Shown here in pieces: positions 1 to 10,653 of a stretch of DNA of 64,000 nucleotides. Position 1 is the stretch's first letter; every line of letters starts with the position of its first letter. Below the pieces are notes generated by a model. It was not told the DNA's origin, ran no database searches, and saw nothing but the letters and a program-made list of their open reading frames with translations. The stretch covers positions 248,001-312,000 of the forward strand of contig CP012816.1 in NCBI GenBank assembly GCA_001936135.1, read 5' to 3'. Source of the DNA: Saccharomycopsis fibuligera x Saccharomycopsis cf. fibuligera (taxonomy: Eukaryota; Ascomycota; Saccharomycetes; Ascoideales; Saccharomycopsidaceae). The translations under genes were made by a program, and so were the position numbers.

Positions 1-2279
1 CATTGTTTCAATCAATTACCTCTTAATTTCCCTTTAGTGAGACCATATGATTAAAACGATCTTTCCCCAACATCTTACTCTTGAAGAAAGAGACTGAGGG
101 TGCTACCGAGACGTATAAAATGATGATTTAAGGCCGCATATTTATACTTTTAGTCCCTTTGAATTTTATCTGCCGTAGATTGTTCAGCTAGACTCAATTG
201 ATTTTCTGTAAGAATTATTACGTTTTGTTTCAAAAACTCTGTTAAACCGTTACATTACACACTGCATCATGATTGCTCCTCATGTCTTCTGCACCAGTTG
301 TTGCTTCGCTTTAACCTAAATTTGCGATATTAATAAAAATGAACGAAAGTTTTAGAATTCAATGGCGGTTCAAGTCTGCCTTTGAATTTCGGAAAGAATT
401 TTGGAACTTTTTCATAATATTCGATATGCTCTAATAAAAATTTCTGATCATTTCTTTCCGCGGCAAAAGCAAAACACGATACAAATGCAAGCTCAAAGTA
501 TTCTTTCGTTTTTTGAATATATTTTCTATACTATAACTTTTACAAGAGACTCGTTAGAAGACGTTAAGCGTAAAAAAGTGAAATAACAGATTCAACAACA
601 ACTGTTTGAATAATATTCACGCTAGCTATTGTGATTTGCAGATGTCACTTTTTCTGCTCTTCAGTGCGTTTCAGTTTCCGTACTCATTCTTCTTGCATGA
701 AGAAATATCCGCTTCCAGTCCACTTCAAGGTCGATCGATCAATACGACGTTCGCGTGAGCGCAAAAAGAAAAGAAGAGAAAAAAAGCCCACATAATTGTT
801 GCCGAAAATATGCTTCACTTGTGCTCCTGCAAGCGCGAGATCGATTACTGCAAATAAAATACGGTGAATGTCAGGACCTGTGAAACTATACTTTGAAATC
901 TGCAGTATGATGTCTGAAAATTAATCAATCGTTAGATTCGTTACTGTAATATCTTTCCGAGTTGGATCTTACCTTTGATGTTTACTATAATTTTTTCATT
1001 AAACCAAATTTTGATGGATAAGGCTTCTCCGTATATTTTACAGTAATGCTGGTTTATCGTTAAAAAATACAATAAATAGACAAATCGTATTTCAAGAAAA
1101 CTCAACAAGCGACGACATGTCGACATACATGGTGAGAAAATTTTATAGCTAGAGCGTTATACCATTTAGTTACGTGTCATTGAAGTACAATAAAGATAAC
1201 ACCCACTAAATACTGTATTATATGGATCATACACTACACTTCAAACGGTTTGTATTACGGAGGTATGTATGAATAAACAACGAATCTAATAGAACACTCT
1301 GAACTCTAAGCAGAGGTCTCTTGCATGAAGCCAAACTCGCTGAATGTAGCCATAAAATGCATCAAACTTACCAACCTCAAGTACTGAGTCACAATCAAAA
1401 TCTTTAAACTGTAACAGATCTCTTTTGGTTGTCGAATATGTAGCTTTACTTTTTCTTCTCGTTTTGAAACCTGATAGTTGGTCAAAAAGCAGGAGATAAA
1501 AGATGGAAACAAGACCAAAAATATTGAGTTAATAATGTATCATTGCTCAAAGTATATGCAGATAAGTATTTATTTTCCAATTATGAAATTTTTTGGCTGA
1601 ACAAGATAAGCAAAAGACCCAACTAGCCCTATTATCCTCTTTCTACTGGCTGAGCATCGCACATGCTGGCCACTGCATGTTGCAATAACCCTCATGTCCA
1701 CTTGTCCACTGGACGTTGTTCTTTATTACGAACATATCGTTCATTGCCTTATATCCTTAAACCGCTTTTTTACTATTATCTTAATTTGTTTATCTGAAAT
1801 TTCTATAGCTTTATTTATAACATTTTTTTGGCATTTTTTTTTTTTTTTTTTTAGTAATTTTTTTTATTTGACTGAGCAGGGAATATTGACTTTCGTGAAA
1901 TGCATCGCTTTGAGTTTTTATGAGAGTAAATTTGAATAGATCAAATGCTGATCTGTGATGTAGAGTATCAGCAAAAATAAGGAAATAGAAAGTTTATGTC
2001 ACTAGTAAAGAATTGAAAAAATAAAAAAGAAACCCCCAAATTATTATTGTTAAGATAAAAGTAAAAAAATAAAACAAATAAAAGTTCAAATTAAATTTTC
2101 GAGACAATGAAAAAAAAAAAAAAAAAAAAAAGCTAGAATACCTTAGAATCAGCAATAAAAATTAAAATGAAAAGAAAAACAAAATTGCTTTTAAAAACAT
2201 TTAAAAGGAAAGTAAAAGAACAAGAACTATTGATCCAAAAAGTTTGTGCAGCCCATTAAGCAGAATCAACTATCGGCAA
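1..2279. other. intergenic, no supported gene
   Basis: AT-rich stretch. The only ORFs are short (under 85 codons), overlap one another and resemble nothing I recognise. It holds a T run near 1839-1852 and a 22-bp A run at 2110-2131. The 3' end of the large minus-strand gene lies at its right edge. I see no tRNA or repeat here. Confidence 0.6.
2110..2131. repeat. poly(A) tract, 22 bp
   Basis: Uninterrupted run of 22 A just beyond the 3' end of the minus-strand gene that ends at 2280. Confidence 0.95.
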
Positions 2280-4193
2280 TCACCACCCACGATTATGATA
2301 ACTATCCATCTCAAAATCATCAAATGCATCGTTATCCTTCTCTTCTTTTTCTTTTTCTTGATCTTCATTTTCTTCAATACCACGCTCATTTTTAAGACTA
2401 ATCCCACCTTGTTTTTTTCGGCCACTTGTGTTGCTATTCTTTTCAAAATTACCGAAAACAATTGATCTAATATCGGACTCTTTGACTACCAAATCAGTAC
2501 GCAAATTTGGGCTATTTGCAGTATTTGCACTGGCGTTTACGTTTGCCTTAACATTTTTATTTGATGGTTTAACATTATCAACAACGATAGAAGGTTCAGA
2601 ACCACTGGAAACGGCAGCCAAGGCATTATTAGTGCCGTAATTTCCATGACTTTTATTATTCCAAATTGTAGCTGAATTTCCACGCACATTACCAGCGTCA
2701 CCACTAACATCCCTTCGTAACTGCTGCTGCTGTTGCGCATTAAACATATTACCATCAGTAATGTTACTGTTATTACCATTATAATTACCGTTATAAAGCA
2801 TTCGCTGTTGCTGGCGTCGGTGATTAGCAGCTGTTGCCGCCAGAGGCGGTCTTTGTTGATGAAACATGTGTGAAGGATACGCAGTATTTAATAAACTTTT
2901 GGCTGTCGGAGGGGCATTACTGCTGCGTTTTTGCAACAAATCAAGCTTCACTCTGTTTCTAGTACTATAAGAGTCATCGACTTTAGGTTTAGCATCTCCA
3001 TGGGCGTGAGTATTTGTGGTGCCGTTGCCACTTCTACCAAATAACTGAAATGGCATTTGCAAAAGATTGGTGAACGAGGAAGTAGATGATGATCTAGAGC
3101 TTTTGCGTAATGATTCACGTAAATCAATAGCTGTTGATGATCTTTCAAGCTTATTTCTTTTAATATTGTTATCGGTGGTGGTATTTGTCCATTGGTTTGA
3201 TTTTGCGGTTGTTGCATATAATGTAGATGTTTCTTTATCAGGAGCAGTTGCTGCAGTTGTGTCATTGTCACCACCATGACTTGGTGACTGGGTACCACCA
3301 TTAGTGTTAATGTTTTTCGAAGAATAGTTGTCCAATGAATTTGTGCCTTTAACGTTTGTTACCATGACCGGTTGAATGGAAGCAAAAGTGCTTAGCGATG
3401 TATTGGATGGTTGCGATTTTAGCAAAAGTTCCGAATTGTTTCGATAAGTCGATTGTCTAGTAGCATCACCAATGGCCTTATTCTTCTTGTCATTATTATC
3501 ACCACTACTGGCACTTTTTAAAGTTGAACCATTGTGAGTACCATTACCATGATTCTCAACAGCAGTACTAATAGCCTGCTCATTGTTAGCATCATCTTCT
3601 GCTGGTACATCCATGCGTAATTGCAACCCGCCAGTACTGCTGTATATGATTTTGCTGCTCGCGGCAGTAGTTGATGATGAATTTTGACACACGCCGTTGC
3701 CATTGCTACTTTGACTAGCAAAACTTTTCTTGCTAGCATTGCTATTAGCACGACAATCACGATTATTTTTTCTATTCAAGTTAGCAGCGGCAATACTATT
3801 GTTTGATAATTTACTATGAATACTATTATTCCCGCTGCTTCTTTGACTTTCCCCGCTGCTGTTATTGGTTTTGTTCATTTCGTTGAGAAAAAGGCCAGAA
3901 AGAAGAGATTTTTTGGCCGCAGGTCTAGACTTAGTAGCATCTTCAATTTTGGAAAATCTAATGCTGGAAAAATTTGATTCGTTATCGTCGTCAGTCCAAG
4001 CATCGTTATCATCTTCATCTTCTCTGTCATCATCATATAAGTCATCAACATCATCCTCATCATCGGCAAAATCATCAGCACGATTATTAGCACCTGAAGT
4101 TTTCATTTTTTTGCTAACTTTAGTTTCTTTTTGTGACTTTCCACGTGAACTGTTGTTAGCACCACCATCCTCTTTTTCTTCTTCTTCCTCATC

Positions 4194-4232
<39 letters not shown>

Positions 4233-6638
4233 GCTATCATCGTTTCCGGAAGTAGAAAACAGATCATCTGAAAAAGAGTCATCTGAAAAAATCACTGGAT
4301 CATAATTTTTTTGTGCTGGGAATAATGACGATTTTTTCTTCAACAATCTGCTGGTTGAATCAATGGATTTGTTATCGTCATTGTTATCCTGTTGAATGAC
4401 AAAACTAAGATTTGAGTTCAATTTCTTTAAGGAATTACCATACTTGTCATGATATTTAGTGGAGTTTCTGCTTCTGCTGCTAGTATTAGTATTGTTACGT
4501 GACCCTAAGCCACCCTTACTGCTACTACCAATACTGCTGTTGGCATCGTTGTTGTGGAAAAACCCTTTGGAACTTGATCCATCTTTGCTGCCATTATTTT
4601 TCAACTTTGCTAAATGAACCCTCTCCTGTTGTCCAATTTCTGTTTTCAATTCAGCTAATTTTTCAGTAAACGAATCTTTGCTTTTGAATTTGGCAACCGG
4701 ATGTTCATCATCACTGTAAATTTCAAAATCAGAATCACTATTGTCAGAATCGTCATCATCGTCGTCGTCGTCATCATCATCGTCATCATCATCGTCATCA
4801 TCGTCATCATCGTCATCATCCTCACTTACGATACTGCCAGATGAAGATTTATCCTTGAGTCTAGAATTGAACAAGCTCGGTATACGAGCCTTAGATTCTT
4901 GATGGTCTGGAGTCATAGAGAACTTGCTGCTCAACGAACTTTTGCGACTTTTACTGTCTTCACTTTCATCATCATGTCGTAAAAAGAAACTTGCCTTCTT
5001 TCCATCCTCTTTATTGTTGTTTTTGGTGTCTGCGGTTTGATCTTCCACGTTTGTGATAGTGCTGCTATTACTACTAAATCTGCGATTTTTATTATTGCTA
5101 TTAGACTTGCTGCGAGAGTGTGATCTCAGGTGATTGAGTTTTATTTCTTTTTCAACATTAATTTCAGAAGTGGTACCAATTGCCTTTATTCTGCTTTTTG
5201 ATAATAATATTGGCGATGGATCCTTTGGCGATAGGAGTTTTTGGCTTCCTGAGCTGCCTAGGCTACCAGGATAATGACGCAAGGGACTGGCGCTATTATT
5301 GAGCTGTTGACTGATGATGTTATTCTCATTACTACTACTGGTAGCGCCGTTTTTGTTAGAATTCACTGTGATTTGATTATTTGCGTTAGTTTCAGTACTA
5401 TTGCTAGTTGGTAAATATGTCTGCGTTACCACCGAGCCGTCGGAGTTAGCAGTAGTGGCCTTCGATGGTAGATTTGAATAATTGATACTGCGAAAATTGG
5501 CATCCCAATTCACTAAATGATTCTTGGGCTGTGCCGCAGAATCAAATAAACGTTTGCTGCTGTGATTTTGATTAACTGGGAGTAAGTGGTGATTGATGGA
5601 AGTATAAGCTACTGCGGTTTCCTGTGGATCATTTTTAATATCGGAAGCCTTATTGCTAGTGTTGCTAGTGTTGCTAGCGTCTTGTGATTTTGATTTATTT
5701 TGTGACCCTTTGCCAATAGTATTCAATGAGCCAAAACTATTGTTACTATTTATGTTGGGCTGACTAGAAGCTTTGTTATTTGGTCCCTTTCTGTGTGTCG
5801 TGCTGGAGTTGGCGGCCGTGTTGTTTAAATTACTTGACTTGAGCGAAAATGACGTTAGTTTACCCTTGGAAGAGTTTCGCTTCACAAAATTTGGTCGCTG
5901 GAAAGATTTGGATTTGTTGAAACTGGTAGACAGAGAAGCGGTGTTGTTGCTGCTTGAACTTGTGTTGCTGTTACTGGAGAAACCAGACCCGGCTGAAGTG
6001 TTTCGTTTGAGATTACTTTTGCTCTGCGCAAGGGTTTGTACCAACGATGGCTTTGTCACTATGGAAGCAATGCAATTGAAATCGTTTGGTTTTAACTTCT
6101 TTTGGTTGGCAACGGCAAACTGCTGTTTTTGGGGCTTCTTGGGTATATTTTTTTTTATACTATTGTTACCACTATCATTGTTCATCTTATTACTATTCTT
6201 TTTGGGAGGCCCGTTTATGCGACTATTGTTGATGGCGTTGATGAAAACATGTTGGGGCACCAAGCCTTTGATGTTGGTAAAATCGTGATTTTGTTTCTGT
6301 GCATCACCATTCGGCAGTGACTGGCCTTGGTTGGCGTAACTGTTATTGTCGCTGGCGACAACATAGCCACTACTGTTGGTATTCTCGGGTGGCTGCTGAC
6401 TTTTACTAGGACCGTTGCTTTGGTTTTCGCCTTCACCAGAAACTAGACTTTTACCCATGATACGCCAACTCATGTTTTCAAGCCGTTTACCATTGTTGAT
6501 GAGATTCGAGCATTTAACAAGAGTGGATCCAATGATCGTGAACTCGGTTATGTCAATAGCGCCGGCGCCCTTGACCGAGCTTAGTGAAAAATCAAATATT
6601 GGAGTACTGCGACTCCCATAAAGATCAAGATCTACCAT
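2280..6638 (-). CDS. large low-complexity Mks1-like regulator (DUF1752-like N-terminus)
   Basis: 1452 residues from an ATG at 6638. The only clearly ordered part is the N-terminal ~65 residues, ending in KRLENMSWRIMGKSL. This matches the short motif at the N-terminus of yeast Mks1 and fungal AreA-type proteins (PF08550/DUF1752, from memory). Mks1 is a negative regulator in nitrogen and retrograde signalling, so a signalling role is plausible but inferred. The remainder is Ser/Asn-rich and probably disordered, with two long poly-Asp runs (codons around 4749-4822 and 4189-4246), Asn and Gln runs and many basic/Ser patches. It is far longer than S. cerevisiae Mks1 (about 580 residues, from memory). 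The C-terminus is acidic and ends in HNRGW. Several long ORFs on the opposite strand are mirror images of the repeats. Any CTG codons probably encode Ser. Confidence 0.75.
4189..4246 (-). repeat. GAT/GAA repeat coding poly-Asp/Glu
   Basis: Trinucleotide repeat read as TCA/ATC on the plus strand. It encodes a run of about 14 Asp followed by a Glu-rich run inside the Mks1-like protein. Such a repeat is likely to vary in length between strains. Confidence 0.9.
4749..4822 (-). repeat. GAT/GAC repeat coding a run of more than 20 Asp
   Basis: Mixed GAT and GAC codons encode a long uninterrupted poly-Asp block in the Mks1-like protein. The mixing of synonymous codons suggests selection or age rather than a very recent expansion. 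Confidence 0.9.
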
Positions 6639-7989
6639 TTAAGATAACATGAAAAAGCTGCTGTAGGATGCGTGGGAGGCGTTTGTGAGGTGACACAAGA
6701 TTGGCAAAAGAAATAAGCGCTGAATCCAGATGAAGCTTATATAATATATTCACAGTAAAATATCGAGGCGATAAACAGGAGCAGGAAAAACAGATGACGG
6801 TGGGAGCTCGAAAGCTTAATTGGGCAATGCGCGCGATAGAAATTTTTTTCTTTTTGCTTTACTTTTTTTCTGTTTTACTTTTTTCTAAAGCGGTTTGTTT
6901 TTTCTGGGCCTGTAAGCAGTATAATGGGATCGGCCTGTGAATGATGATGAGCTCGGTGCTGGGTGATTGGGATGCTTGATCTAGATTGCCTGGAGAGAGA
7001 CGATTTCGATTAAAAAATGGAACAGAAAAGTGAGAAGCAGAAACAGAAGCAGAAGAGAACAAGTCGGCGGCTAATCTTAGGGGGCCGGAGTAGGAGGAGG
7101 GGTAGCGAAGTCTGGCGATGATTGCAGCAGTGTGTGACAAGTCCAGAGAAAAAAAAAAAAAAAAGCGTAGCAGCATGATCACTGACTGTCTTGCTGACTA
7201 TCGCAGTGCACCATACTACGTAGCTGCAGTTTGAATTGGCGGCAAAAGACCAGGCGGCATACCGAATCGGAGAAACAAGGCCAAAGCCGGGTGCTGCTCT
7301 CGGGTGATGCTTTGTTGCAGTTTGGGGCGTTTCGATTGTCGCTCATGCCATAAGCACACACTGCAACCAACAATCTTCAACCATACATGTTTGCAGCTCG
7401 AAAATAGCAGCTTCTTTTACAATATTCTTTTCTTTTGTCTGCTGCTGTCTCCATAAGTCGCCAGCTATGTATTGTGGTGGACCGTTGGCTCATTCTCACT
7501 CAACCAGCTCTCCGAGTCGAACAGCCGCAGTGAGTTTTTTCTCTGAGAAGCTGTGCGTGACGCTGTGCATGACCCGACACCCCCTAACGAACCGTGCACG
7601 GGCGTTTGCCACAAAAAGTCACTTCAAGCACCCCCTTTATCTAACACATAATGCATTATGGTGCGGCATGGCGCGCCATGCCGCGGCATGCCGCACTATA
7701 ATGCATCAATGTACTAGATTACTCCCGGCAGGGCAATCGTAAGCAGGACAGCCGCAGGTGTCATCGCAAGTGGAAAAATTGGCAAACTAGGTTGACATCA
7801 ACAATTGTTTGTCTGAAAACCATCATGGCTATGGAATATGTTGATATTGCAAAGCGACCAGGCCCGTGCATCGTTACTAGCACAACCTGCGCGTTTTCAT
7901 CTAGGTATTTGCCGTACTGGTAGTGGTTTCAGCTCAGGTCTTGCGCTTCTCCTGGTGCTTTTGTCTGGCCTTGGCGTTGATCGATAGAC
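6639..7989. other. intergenic: promoter side of the Mks1-like gene
   Basis: No convincing gene. It has GA/CT-rich stretches near 6840-6890 and 7145-7165 and a strong GC-rich palindrome at 7651-7706. The short ORFs here use mostly non-ATG starts and show no recognisable domain. Confidence 0.6.
7651..7706. repeat. nested inverted repeat / palindrome
   Basis: Outer arms of 19 bp (7651-7669 and 7688-7706) are complementary except for one G/A mismatch. Inside lies a perfect 22-bp palindrome at 7663-7684 with centre GGCGCGCC, overlapping a 12-bp palindrome GCGGCATGCCGC at 7681-7692. It could be a symmetric protein-binding site or a cruciform. It does not look like a coding element. Confidence 0.9.
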
Positions 7990-8376
7990 ATGTATTTTTC
8001 CGAAGACTATGCATATTCATGCGATGTTGGAAAAAACCAAGGAAAAAAGACAGTCGGCAGCAAAAGTATGGTAATTTTTCGAGATGTCATAGATGTAATT
8101 AACATCGATACCACAGGAAGGCAAGCAAGTGAAGAAAAAAAAAGCATCAGCCATCAAACAAAGGGTCCGGTCATGGAGGCGCAGAAGCCTGATTTGCTCT
8201 ATAGTGAAATTGATAATGGTGAGGTATGCTTGTTAAAAAACTTCCCTTTCAGTGGTGTGATGTTGCTTGATTTTTATCGAATCGGCTTTCGACTAGTGGG
8301 CTGGCATTATGATCATAGTTATTATTTTGAGACACAGGATGCTACTACTGGTTCCGAAAAACAGCTCTCCGCATAG
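7990..8376 (+). CDS. doubtful 128-codon ORF, possible orphan
   Basis: ATG at 7990, stop at 8376, 128 residues. I recognise no family. The first 80 residues are hydrophilic. Residues near 85-115 carry a mixed hydrophobic/aromatic stretch (GVMLLDFYRIGFRLVGWHYD). Codon choice includes CGA and AGG, which the conserved neighbours use little. It sits alone in a 4-kb gap, so a chance ORF is quite possible. It is listed because it is the only ATG-initiated ORF over 100 codons in the gap. Confidence 0.25.
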   Translation: MYFSEDYAYSCDVGKNQGKKTVGSKSMVIFRDVIDVINIDTTGRQASEEKKSISHQTKGPVMEAQKPDLLYSEIDNGEVCLLKNFPFSGVMLLDFYRIGFRLVGWHYDHSYYFETQDATTGSEKQLSA

Positions 8377-8942
8377 TGATAGCAGTAGCTGCATTTGACT
8401 CTATCACTGCTAATATAGCACATCGAATTGTAACGAGCTCACAAACGGCGAGCGTTAGGTGCATATGATTCACGTTTCTTCATTCTTGATCATTGGTGTT
8501 GAAATACACACGAGATGCATAAGGGGCATAGATAGTTACATTGCAATTGTATTCCTTATATGCTTTTTTTCTCTCGAACTGTCCTTTCTAGAAAAATAGA
8601 CGTCTTTTGGAATGAGTATAACAATGACCTTGCACACCAACTCAAAAGATTTTGTGACTCTATTTGCATATTCTTTTCGCTTTCTTACACATTTTGCGTA
8701 TTTTTTGTAAAATTGTAGGTCAAAAGCCGCCATATTCAATTGTGAAGGGTTAAAAATAGGTCATTTTTTGTGCATTTGTCTGTTCAGCAGACAGATTGAC
8801 AGCAGTGCTTTTTTAGGAGGGGTAATGTCTGGATCAGCCATCAATACAATTGTATATAGTTGAACTACGTTGCGCAAGTAGTTATAGATGGGTACGAAAG
8901 TATCTCAGAACTATGTGCTGGAATAATTGTGTATGAGTTGTG

Positions 8943-8967
8943 TTTTTTTTTTTTTTTTTTTTTTTTT
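8943..8967. repeat. poly(T) tract, 25 bp
   Basis: Uninterrupted run of 25 T in the gap upstream of the invertase gene. It is a likely nucleosome-poor element. Confidence 0.95.
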
Positions 8968-10429
8968 ATTTATGTATAGTCCCAGACTGAGCATAATTGT
9001 TGTCTGTATTAACACAATTTTTCACATGAAGTCGTTTCATATTGAGCATATAACGGAATAATTCTGGCACCGTAAAACAAATGTATTTTTTCTTAACGTT
9101 CAGGCTCTGCAAGTATGACTTATGATTTCGATTACCAAATAAGCCTAATCCAAAAGGTAAGTGAAGTAGATATATTGTATCAAAAATAAAAAATAAAAAA
9201 TGTCACTATCAGACTAATATACTAAGCAATTAACAATGAACAGATAAGCTAAGAGGAGAGTTGAACAGATTTGTTTTTGAGAAATCAGATAATTGGAACG
9301 GTTTTTCTAAATATGCCACCTGCTCTTTCTCTACAGGCATGGACCAAAAACGTAAAGATATCAAAATCTTACATATTAGTGAAGTTTTCTATCAAAAAAA
9401 ACTCCATATAATTGTTTTCTGCCTATGATGCGCGCAACTTTAGCGCAAATGAGCTGTATTTCAAAAAACTTTTTTGAACTCTTAAACATTTACCCTTTTT
9501 CAAGTTTGGTAAATAAACGAAACGTGTAGCATTTTTTGTTCAATCTTAGGCCAAGTATAAAAGGCGCATTTTCACTGGTGATGATAATATTTAGAAAGGT
9601 CAGAGGTTTCAACTTAATAAACATGAGACAAGTTTAGAGGTTTTGGTTTTGCTGAAAAATTGGTGCTTTTCACATTTATGCTTCTACTATTGTTACCACA
9701 TGTAGGCAATCTCTACAACTTTGGAACATCGAAGCAGGTGCTACTGAACGGTCTCTGTGCTTTTTAACTGACGACAATATAATTAAAGAGCCTGGTGTGC
9801 ACATATTTCGCCATTCTGGAGGCTGGCTTAATTAGTTTCCTAAAGTTAGTAAGTCAAGAAGTCCGTATTTTTGAGCTAAATAGGGGAGCTCTTCATCAGC
9901 AGCCTTCTCCAGTGCGCGGATGCATATCATTTTTGTTACTTGATTTAGCAATTTTTCATAAACTTAAATGTTGGTTATGTCATGTCTCTTTGCAGAAAGG
10001 TGAGACCTTTAGAGTTAGATGTCCTTGCTAGTGTATAAAGATAACTTACATATGTGCAATTATATATCCCAGCTGAACAAAATATAATCATCTGTGACTT
10101 TAATTACTAGGCCGCTGAACTCATTTAGCGTGTTTATTACAGCATAAATCAGAGGATTGATTTACATGTTGCATGAAACTTGAGAGAAATTGCCCTTCAT
10201 CGTGGGTGAAGCCTGTCTAGTTGTGAACTCTGTATGTACCTATTGAGAGTGATAAGGATTGGCTTGGAAAAGCTTCTGATGTATTGCCATCTCAACGTCT
10301 AAACATTTGACTAACGTTTCGGCGAGGAAGCATTTTTCCATGCAATTTCAAGAAGCGCCAGCTTTACCCAACGCGGATGAAAATCCATCAGTGCATTCCA
10401 GTTGCTTTTCTTTTTCCACAGCTGGCACA

Positions 10430-10437
10430 TATAAAGG
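10430..10437 (+). promoter_or_regulatory. TATA-like element of invertase
   Basis: TATAAAGG lies 217 bp upstream of the chosen invertase ATG and just before the 45-bp T run. Transcription would then start within or just after that run. This is a match to consensus only. Confidence 0.4.
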
Positions 10438-10445
10438 TTCTTATT

Positions 10446-10448
<3 letters not shown>

Positions 10449-10493
<45 letters not shown>
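10449..10493. repeat. poly(T) tract, 45 bp
   Basis: Forty-five consecutive T, the longest homopolymer in the window, 160 bp before the invertase ATG. Poly(dA:dT) tracts of this size exclude nucleosomes in yeast promoters. Confidence 0.95.
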
Positions 10494-10653
10494 CTATCTC
10501 ATTACTATTGAAACAGGTAATAGATCAATCAAGAAAAGAGGGGGTTGCCTGCATTAACTTGTTTCAGCATTGTCCCTTTTTTTATTTTGCAAAAATTACG
10601 CTTTGACAATTATTAAAATTCTTAAAAACTTTTCAAAGATCAACCCCCCGGTC

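Larger units (their letters stand above)
8377..10653. other. intergenic upstream of invertase
   Basis: About 2.3 kb without a supported gene. It holds a 25-bp T run (8943-8967), a TATAAAAGG at about 9556, and the TATA-like and 45-bp T elements listed separately near the invertase start. Confidence 0.55.

Noticed and set aside
3865-4305. 146-codon plus-strand Ser-rich ORF opposite the Mks1-like gene
   Set aside because: Its poly-Ser is the reverse reading of Asp/Glu codon repeats on the real coding strand. The same applies to 5773-6288.
9700-9835. Short WD40-like phrase (SLQLWNIEAG) on the plus strand
   Set aside because: Only ten residues match loosely. The frame closes soon and no second repeat follows, so chance is likely.
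10200-10567. Possible intron giving the invertase a spliced signal peptide (donor GTATGT 10232, acceptor CAG 10565-10567)
   Set aside because: Every ATG shortly upstream of the donor runs into a stop, there is no TACTAAC, and the TATA element would fall inside the intron.
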